From Bacteroidaceae bacterium (GTDB lineage Bacteria > Bacteroidota > Bacteroidia > Bacteroidales > Bacteroidaceae), in contig CAAGNV010000083.1 of the NCBI GenBank assembly GCA_900771425.1, positions 1 through 36,742 on the forward strand: DNA of 36,742 bases, read 5' to 3'. Both the position numbers and the translations under genes were made by a program. Position 1 is the first letter of the stretch; every line of letters begins with the position of its first letter. Shown one piece after another: positions 31,642 to 36,742 of this stretch. The notes under the pieces are model-generated. The model was given only the letters and a program-made list of their open reading frames with translations, was not told the origin of the DNA and did not search any database.

Positions 31642-32856
31642 ATGAACTTTATCAATCTCATAAAAGTAGCACTAACGGCGATCGCCAGCAATGCATTCCG
31701 TTCGTTCCTTTCAATGCTCGGAATAATCATAGGCGTGGCTGCGGTCATTATCATGATGGCAATCGGTCAAGGTTCGAAGGAAAGCATACGGGCCGAGATA
31801 TCAAAGATGGGGACCAACATAATCAATATACGCCCAGGCGCAGAGCGACGTGGCGGCGTGCGACTTGACCCATCAGCCATGCAGACACTTAAGGCCGAAG
31901 ACTACGAAGCAATCGTGAAGAACAAGAAATACGTCACATATGTAAGTCCTGAAGTAACATCAAGCGGACAGTGCATTTACGGAGCGAACAACACATCCAC
32001 GACAATGTACGGCGAGAGCCTTGAATACCTTGAAATAAAGCAATGGGCACTCGATGAAGGCGATTTCTACACAGACGATGACATACGCAAGGGCGCAAAA
32101 GTGTGCGTCGTAGGTCAGACCATCATCAAGGAACTATTCAACGGAGCAAGTCCTATCGGCAAAAACATACGATTCAAGTCTATTCCATTCAAGGTCATAG
32201 GCGTTCTTAAAGGCAAAGGCGAGAACAGTTGGGGTATGGATCAGGACAATGTAATCGTCGCACCTTACACAACAGTCATGAAGCGCTTAAACGCCCAGAC
32301 ATACTTCAACACCATTACATGCTCTGCCATAACAGAAGAAATGACAGACAATGCCATTGACGAACTTACAGCCATCCTACGAGAAAATCACAAGATAAAG
32401 GAAGGCGCAGAAGACGACTTTCGCATCAACTCACAAGCAGAGATGATGGATACCATGTCCTCGACAATGGACACAATCACGATTATACTCGTCGTTGCAG
32501 CAGCCTTCTCATTGCTTGTCGCCGGAATAGGTATCATGAACATCATGCTTGTCAGTGTAACAGAACGAACCAAAGAGATAGGATTGCGAATGTCAGTAGG
32601 AGCACGGGGTATCGACATCAGCAATCAATTCCTCATCGAATCAATCATGATAAGCCTGACAGGAGGAGTACTCGGCATACTGCTCGGCTGGCTTCTTACG
32701 CTTGCAGCCAATTCAATCGGATTCCCTGCCAGCATACCAATGTGGAGCATATTCGTTAGTTTTGCAGTATGCACTGTAATCGGAGTCGGATTCGGATATT
32801 TCCCTGCTCAGAAAGCAGCAAGCCTCGATCCTATCGAAGCTATACGATACGAATAA
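31642..32856 (+). CDS. MacB/FtsX-type ABC permease
   Basis: 404 aa with the four-helix MacB layout. The first helix is at about 15-45 (AFRSFLSMLGIIIGVAAVII, MMAIGQGS). A large periplasmic domain follows (IINIRPGAERRGGVRLDPSA to about 265). Then come three helices (TITIILVVAAAFSLLVAGIG; the coupling segment VSVTERTKEIGLRMSVGARG; the C-terminal helices near GVLGILLGWLLTLAANSIG). With the ATPase, adaptor and TolC it probably exports a peptide, siderophore or drug; the cargo is unknown. It is followed at once by the 22-bp array D. Confidence 0.94.
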   Translation: MNFINLIKVALTAIASNAFRSFLSMLGIIIGVAAVIIMMAIGQGSKESIRAEISKMGTNIINIRPGAERRGGVRLDPSAMQTLKAEDYEAIVKNKKYVTYVSPEVTSSGQCIYGANNTSTTMYGESLEYLEIKQWALDEGDFYTDDDIRKGAKVCVVGQTIIKELFNGASPIGKNIRFKSIPFKVIGVLKGKGENSWGMDQDNVIVAPYTTVMKRLNAQTYFNTITCSAITEEMTDNAIDELTAILRENHKIKEGAEDDFRINSQAEMMDTMSSTMDTITIILVVAAAFSLLVAGIGIMNIMLVSVTERTKEIGLRMSVGARGIDISNQFLIESIMISLTGGVLGILLGWLLTLAANSIGFPASIPMWSIFVSFAVCTVIGVGFGYFPAQKAASLDPIEAIRYE

Positions 32857-32859
32857 GAC

Positions 32860-32947
32860 GACCGCACGTGAAGGTCCAGACAACCGCTTGCGAAGAACAA
32901 CACAACCGCTCGTGCAGACCGAAACAAGCACATGCGCAAGTCATGTT
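32860..32947. repeat. 22-bp tandem array D (4 degenerate units)
   Basis: Units start at 32860, 32882, 32904 and 32926; the first three share RACCGC at positions 1-6. Adjacent units 1-2 match at 14 of 22 positions and units 2-3 at 15. It starts 3 bp after the permease stop codon. It is weaker than arrays A to C, but in exact 22-bp phase. Confidence 0.65.
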
Positions 32948-32973
32948 ACATACTTACAATTGACAAATCGCCT

Positions 32974-33061
32974 ATACGATTAAGTGGTTTTACATTTACG
33001 TTTTCATCAAAACAATAATGATGAAGAAAAAAAACGCAAGTATAAAACCATTTAATCGTAT
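32974..33061. repeat. 88-bp near-palindrome in front of the NifU/GGGtGRT operon
   Basis: The left arm (about 32974-33008, TACGATTAAGTGGTTTTACA at its start) matches the reverse complement of 33020-33061 (TACGATTAAATGGTTTTATA), around an 11-base A-rich loop. Several differences would be G-U pairs in RNA. The right arm ends 8 bp before the -7 box at 33070. It may be a bidirectional terminator, a regulatory cruciform, or a small MITE-like element. Confidence 0.75.
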
Positions 33062-33069
33062 TATTTTAT

Positions 33070-33077
33070 TACCTTTG
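33070..33077 (+). promoter_or_regulatory. -7 box of the NifU-like/GGGtGRT operon
   Basis: TACCTTTG, 64 bp before ATG 33142. Its -33 region falls inside the right arm of the palindrome at 32974-33061. Confidence 0.65.
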
Positions 33078-33141
33078 CACACAAATTGGCGAAAAGTGTA
33101 TAATACATACTATATTTCAATCATTAATTAAAAACAAGATT

Positions 33142-33843
33142 ATGGTTTATTCAAAAGAAGTACAGGAAATGTGCTGCGTTGCCAAAGGTCCTAATCACGG
33201 ACCAGCTCCAATACCAGAAGAAGGTAAGTGGATTCAGGCAAAAGAGATCAAAGACATCTCAGGTATGACTCATGGTATCGGTTGGTGTGCACCTCAGCAA
33301 GGTACATGCAAACTGTCACTCAACGTAAAGGAAGGCGTAATCGAAGAGTGTCTCGTTGAGACTATCGGATGCTCAGGTATGACTCACTCTGCAGCTATGG
33401 CAAGTGAAATTCTCCCAGGCAAGACAATTCTCGAAGCCCTCAACACTGACCTCGTTTGCGATGCAATCAATACAGCAATGCGCGAGCTCTTCCTTCAGAT
33501 TGTTTACGGACGTACTCAGAGCGCATTCTCTGAAGGCGGCCTCGTCATCGGTTCAGGACTCGAAGACCTCGGTAAGGGACTCGTATCACAGTGCGGTACA
33601 CTCTATGGTACAAAAGCTAAGGGCACTCGTTACCTCCAGCTCACAGAAGGTTACATCACAAAGATGTTCCTCGACAGCGACAATCAGGTTTGTGGTTACG
33701 AATTCGTTCACATGGGCAAATTCATGGATGCAATCAAGAAGGGTATGGACGCAAACGAAGCACTCAAGAGCGTAACAGGTACTTACGGACGCACAAAACC
33801 AGAACAGGGAGTAGTTAAATCAATCGACCCACGTAAAGAATAA
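33142..33843 (+). CDS. NifU-like iron-sulfur scaffold-like protein
   Basis: 233 aa. I recognise it as the partner usually annotated as an iron-sulfur cluster assembly scaffold next to GGGtGRT proteins. Cys residues occur early (MCCVAKGP), then in GWCAPQQGTCKLSL and ETIGCSGMTHSAAMASEIL, the last resembling the NifU/IscU fold with a Cys before a helix. A Cys occurs again in VSQCGTLYG. The role in cluster delivery is by family analogy; it may instead have a specialised role with its partner. The next gene begins 14 bp later, behind a strong Shine-Dalgarno sequence. Confidence 0.82.
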   Translation: MVYSKEVQEMCCVAKGPNHGPAPIPEEGKWIQAKEIKDISGMTHGIGWCAPQQGTCKLSLNVKEGVIEECLVETIGCSGMTHSAAMASEILPGKTILEALNTDLVCDAINTAMRELFLQIVYGRTQSAFSEGGLVIGSGLEDLGKGLVSQCGTLYGTKAKGTRYLQLTEGYITKMFLDSDNQVCGYEFVHMGKFMDAIKKGMDANEALKSVTGTYGRTKPEQGVVKSIDPRKE

Positions 33844-33848
33844 GGAGG
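33841..33848 (+). promoter_or_regulatory. strong Shine-Dalgarno before the GGGtGRT gene
   Basis: TAAGGAGG, overlapping the previous stop codon, 9 bases before ATG 33858. A near-perfect anti-16S match is uncommon in Bacteroidetes, where most genes lack one. It fixes the start at 33858. Confidence 0.75.
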
Positions 33849-33857
33849 AAGCAAAAT

Positions 33858-34868
33858 ATGATAAGAGAAGTAAAATTCGAATCACAAGACCGTCGAATCA
33901 AGCAGGTACTCGCTGCACTCAACGAAAACGGCATTGCTTCAATCGAAGAAGCTAACGAAATCTGCGAAAAGGCAGGTATCGACCCATATAAGACATGTGA
34001 AGAAACTCAAATGATCTGCTTCGAAAACGCAAAGTGGGCATACGTATGCGGTTGCGCTATCGCAATCAAGAAGGGTTGCAAGAACGCTGCAGACGCAGCA
34101 GAAGCTATCGGTATCGGTCTTCAGTCATTCTGCATTCCTGGTTCAGTAGCAGACGACCGTAAGGTTGGTCTCGGTCACGGTAACCTCGCAGCACGTCTTC
34201 TCCGCGAAGAAACTCAGTGCTTCGCCTTCCTCGCTGGTCACGAGTCATTCGCTGCAGCAGAAGGAGCAATCAAGATTGCAGAAATGGCAAACAAGGTACG
34301 TAAGAACCCACTCCGCGTAATCCTCAACGGACTCGGCAAGGACGCAGCCATGATCATCAGCCGTATCAACGGTTTCACATACTGCCAGACAAAGTTCGAT
34401 TACTACACAGGTAAGGTAGAAGTCGTTAAGCGCACTCCATACTCTGACGGTCCACGCGCAAAAGTCAACTGCTACGGTGCAGATGACGTACGCGAAGGCG
34501 TTGCAATCCTATGGATGGAAGACGTTGACGTATCTATTACAGGTAACTCTACCAACCCAACACGTTTCCAGCACCCAGTTGCAGGTACATACAAGAAGGA
34601 ACGCATCCTCGCAGGCAAGCCATATTTCTCAGTTGCATCAGGTGGCGGTACAGGTCGTACACTTCACCCAGACAACATGGCAGCAGGTCCTGCATCATAC
34701 GGTATGACGGATACGCTCGGACGCATGCACAGCGACGCCCAATTTGCCGGTTCTTCATCGGTTCCAGCACATGTTGAAATGATGGGTTTCCTCGGCATCG
34801 GCAACAACCCAATGGTAGGTTGTACCGTTGCATGTGCAGTAAATGTAGCACTCGCACTCAACAAGTAA
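33858..34868 (+). CDS. GGGtGRT family protein, function unknown
   Basis: 336 aa carrying the family's eponymous motif GGGTGRT at residues 262-268, in SVASGGGTGRTLHPDN. Several Cys residues occur (CEKAGIDPYKTCEETQMICF; YVCGCAIAIKKGCKNAA), compatible with cluster or metal binding. A His/Arg-rich stretch follows (VGLGHGNLAARLLREETQCF). Its constant partner is the NifU-like protein just upstream, suggesting joint work on an iron-sulfur or other metal cofactor. No reaction is established. The terminator is at 34906-34940. Confidence 0.88.
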   Translation: MIREVKFESQDRRIKQVLAALNENGIASIEEANEICEKAGIDPYKTCEETQMICFENAKWAYVCGCAIAIKKGCKNAADAAEAIGIGLQSFCIPGSVADDRKVGLGHGNLAARLLREETQCFAFLAGHESFAAAEGAIKIAEMANKVRKNPLRVILNGLGKDAAMIISRINGFTYCQTKFDYYTGKVEVVKRTPYSDGPRAKVNCYGADDVREGVAILWMEDVDVSITGNSTNPTRFQHPVAGTYKKERILAGKPYFSVASGGGTGRTLHPDNMAAGPASYGMTDTLGRMHSDAQFAGSSSVPAHVEMMGFLGIGNNPMVGCTVACAVNVALALNK

Positions 34869-34905
34869 AAAGTACTGACATTTAAACACTTAAGTATACC
34901 ATTTA

Positions 34906-34940
34906 TCTCCTGTAGCAGCAATGATTACAGGAGATTTTTT
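34906..34940 (+). terminator. intrinsic terminator of the GGGtGRT operon
   Basis: TCTCCTGTA (34906-34914) pairs with TACAGGAGA (34926-34934), followed by T6. Confidence 0.88.
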
Positions 34941-35073
34941 TGTAGTGTGCAACCAACTTTTCAGTACGCCGCCGACCCCGTTTCATGACCGTCAGATGGT
35001 GCTTCTCCTACCGAAAATGACCAAGGAGCACAAACCCAAAAAATACCCTGTTTTCAGGCATTTTTATGTCCAA

Positions 35074-35113
35074 TTTGCAGCCACTTTTTGCCATTTTCAA
35101 AAGTGGCTGCAAA
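35074..35113. repeat. perfect 15-bp inverted repeat upstream of the recombinase
   Basis: TTTGCAGCCACTTTT (35074-35088) is repeated inverted at 35099-35113, with a 10-base spacer. It lies 57 bp before the start at 35171. It could be the core or arm site of an attachment site, or a transcriptional hairpin controlling the recombinase. Between 34941 and 35073 no gene is seen. Confidence 0.75.
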
Positions 35114-35170
35114 ATCGCGATAATCAGTTGTACATCAAGCCGTTACACCCAATTTAAAAACAAAAATTCA

Positions 35171-36406
35171 ATGGAAAAGCATTGTACAACCGTCTATTTT
35201 TTGCTCAAAAAGACAAGAAAAGACAAGAACGGTAAATCGCCGATTGAGATCTGGATAACAGTAAACGGAGACAGAACATCCTGTTCCACAGGCAAAAAGG
35301 TCAGTATTTTGGACTGGGACGAGAAGAAACAGACAGTAAAATCCAAAGACCCGGATGCCGAGAGTACCAACGAATACCTGTACAATTTACGCAACAAGGT
35401 ATTCAAAAAGGAAAACGAACTGATGGCAAAAGGGTTCATGCTGACCCCCACCCTGCTCAGGGATGCGATCAACGACAACGTAGAGTCATTGAAAGAAAAA
35501 ACTCTCATGCAGCTCTTCAATGATTATCAGGAAATCCGGAGGCCGCTGGTCGGCAAGACCATAGTGCAGGACACCTATGACGACAACGACCTGTCCGGAA
35601 GGTACATCAGGGAATTCATGCAGGAACGGTACCACAGAGACGACATCTACCTGCATGAAGTGAAAATCGGCTTCATACAGGGATTCCACTCATTCCTGCT
35701 GTCAGTAAAGAAAAACTGCCAGAACTCATGCGGCAAGCACCTTAAGTTCCTGAAGCAGCTGATGAACAATGCAGTCGCAAACGGCTACATCCAATTTAAT
35801 CCACTTAACAATTACAAGGTAGAGCGTGAACCCGTGGAAATCGATTTCCTTGACGACGTAGAGCTCAGGAAGATCATCAACTTCACGACGCCTATCAAGC
35901 GTTTCGAACGTTCAAGGGACGCATTCCTTTTCGGCTGTTTCACGGGATTGGCATACATTGACATCAAGACTCTTCGAAAAGAGCACTTCGAGACAGACGA
36001 GGAAGGCCGTATCTGGATCAAGAAGAAAAGAGTGAAGACCGGGATACTCTCGCGTATTCCACTGCTGCCAATGGCAAAATTGCTGTTGGAGAAGTACCAG
36101 GACTGGCCGGGTGAAGCAGTCATGCCAATACAGGATCCTAGTGACATCAACGAGAACCTGAAAGACATCGCCACCCTGTGCGGCATCAACAAGCGTGTCA
36201 CCTTCCATACGTCACGGCACACGTTCGCTTCGACAGTGACATTGGCAAACAACATATCCATCGAGGTTGTCTCGAAGATGATGGGCCATACCAACACACG
36301 TATGACCAATCACTATGCCAAGCTTATTGACAAGACCATCGCAAAGCAGATGGACAGCATCATGTCTATATTTCAGCCAACTGAAGAGACGGATCCTGAC
36401 GACTGA
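35171..36406 (+). CDS. tyrosine recombinase/integrase (Bacteroidetes mobile-element type)
   Basis: 411 aa from ATG 35171 (MEKHCTTVYFLLKK). The open frame upstream to 35066 covers the palindrome and is rejected. The N-terminal arm-binding and SAM-like core domain (about 1-230) is followed by the catalytic domain. H346 and R349 lie in FHTSRHTFAS, H373 in MMGHTNT, and nucleophile Y382 in NHYAK; a Lys in the beta-hairpin is in KKKRVKTGIL. The usual Arg I position in TGLAYID is Ala261. IntDOT of CTnDOT is also known to lack the canonical Arg I, so this need not mean loss of activity. It marks the edge of an integrative element, whose other genes are not in the window. Confidence 0.93.
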   Translation: MEKHCTTVYFLLKKTRKDKNGKSPIEIWITVNGDRTSCSTGKKVSILDWDEKKQTVKSKDPDAESTNEYLYNLRNKVFKKENELMAKGFMLTPTLLRDAINDNVESLKEKTLMQLFNDYQEIRRPLVGKTIVQDTYDDNDLSGRYIREFMQERYHRDDIYLHEVKIGFIQGFHSFLLSVKKNCQNSCGKHLKFLKQLMNNAVANGYIQFNPLNNYKVEREPVEIDFLDDVELRKIINFTTPIKRFERSRDAFLFGCFTGLAYIDIKTLRKEHFETDEEGRIWIKKKRVKTGILSRIPLLPMAKLLLEKYQDWPGEAVMPIQDPSDINENLKDIATLCGINKRVTFHTSRHTFASTVTLANNISIEVVSKMMGHTNTRMTNHYAKLIDKTIAKQMDSIMSIFQPTEETDPDD

Positions 36407-36742
36407 ATAAGAATTGCATCGAGACTAAGTCGAATACTTATCATTTGCAGAATAGGAGTGATTTCCTATTCTGCTTTTCTTCTTTTCCTAGTTTGACATA
36501 GTCCCCGCTGTCTCCGCCAGCCTTCAAGAGCCATTCGGCAGTTTTCTCTGGACTATCTCCGGAGGAGACTATACGTAACTACCCTACCCTCTTTTACTAT
36601 TCCCTTTTTTCTTAATATTTAAACATTTTAATACTTATAATACTCCCCTGCATGTAAAATAGCAAAAAAGGGAATTAATTTTGATAATACCACTATTTGG
36701 TACCCGAGGAGCGCGTTTGCCAATGCCCCATTGTATATCATA
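36407..36742. other. sequence after the recombinase, no gene seen
   Basis: Apart from the terminator at 36448-36474, this 336-base end shows no credible gene on either strand. It is A/T-rich from 36600 on, with a few CAAAAAAG/TTTTGATAAT-like stretches but no -7 box that I would trust. It may be the beginning of the element's interior, or its remnant. Confidence 0.5.
36448..36474 (+). terminator. intrinsic terminator of the recombinase gene
   Basis: GCAGAATAGGA (36448-36458) pairs with TCCTATTCTGC (36464-36474), followed by TTTTCTTC. Confidence 0.85.

Noticed and set aside
35066..35170. N-terminal extension of the recombinase
   Set aside because: It covers a perfect 15-bp palindrome and lacks similarity to the family; ATG 35171 gives a typical start.

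Overview
The window looks like a chromosomal segment of a Bacteroidales bacterium, most likely Prevotella or a close relative. This rests on several things: a SusC/SusD pair, a multi-exbD TonB energising cluster, BspA-like leucine-rich repeats next to DUF4419, a type IX-like C-terminal signal, a TPR/LuxR-type membrane regulator, and many promoters with the Bacteroidetes -7 box TAnnTTTG. Genus-level assignment is inference.

Layout. Positions 1-577 hold what looks like the end of an insertion sequence fused to a tonB gene that has lost its 5' part. Positions 825-4312 encode a helical hydrophobic protein and a large MscS-type channel. Positions 4428-10196 carry an intact tonB, a polyprenyl diphosphate synthase, a TatD hydrolase, tRNA-Ser(GGA), exbB, a small membrane protein and two exbD genes, so TonB and its motor are encoded close together. 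Positions 10457-12959 encode two secreted proteins, one with a type IX-like tail and one HEIGH zincin. On the minus strand (13022-18564) follow a broken WG-repeat gene, an unknown secreted protein, a DUF4419-BspA surface protein and a TPR/LuxR-type regulator. Next come a RAYT-like transposase (18647-20026), class II fructose-bisphosphate aldolase (minus), a DUF6359-like lipoprotein, an orphan SusD/SusC pair (minus), RNase P RNA, a TolC-MacA-MacB efflux operon, a NifU-like/GGGtGRT operon and, at the right edge, a tyrosine recombinase with a long palindrome in front of it.

The most unusual signal is not a gene. At least five intergenic spaces (5251-5470, 14135-14200, 20035-20144, 22071-22158, 32860-32947) contain tandem arrays with an exact 22-bp period but different unit sequences. 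Each lies in the space just downstream of a gene. One array sits 8 bp behind the RAYT-like transposase. The period seems conserved while the sequence is not, which suggests a shared generating or binding mechanism. Three arrays (A, B, C) are strong by eye; D and E are more degenerate and need a statistical test.

Other points worth a look are an 88-bp near-palindrome covering the -33 region of the GGGtGRT operon, paired GTTCACA half-sites in front of the DUF4419-BspA gene, a 47-bp duplication of the tRNA-Ser 3' end, an in-frame TGA inside the signal peptide of a WG-repeat gene, and a promoter-to-terminator unit with only an 11-codon ORF beside susD.
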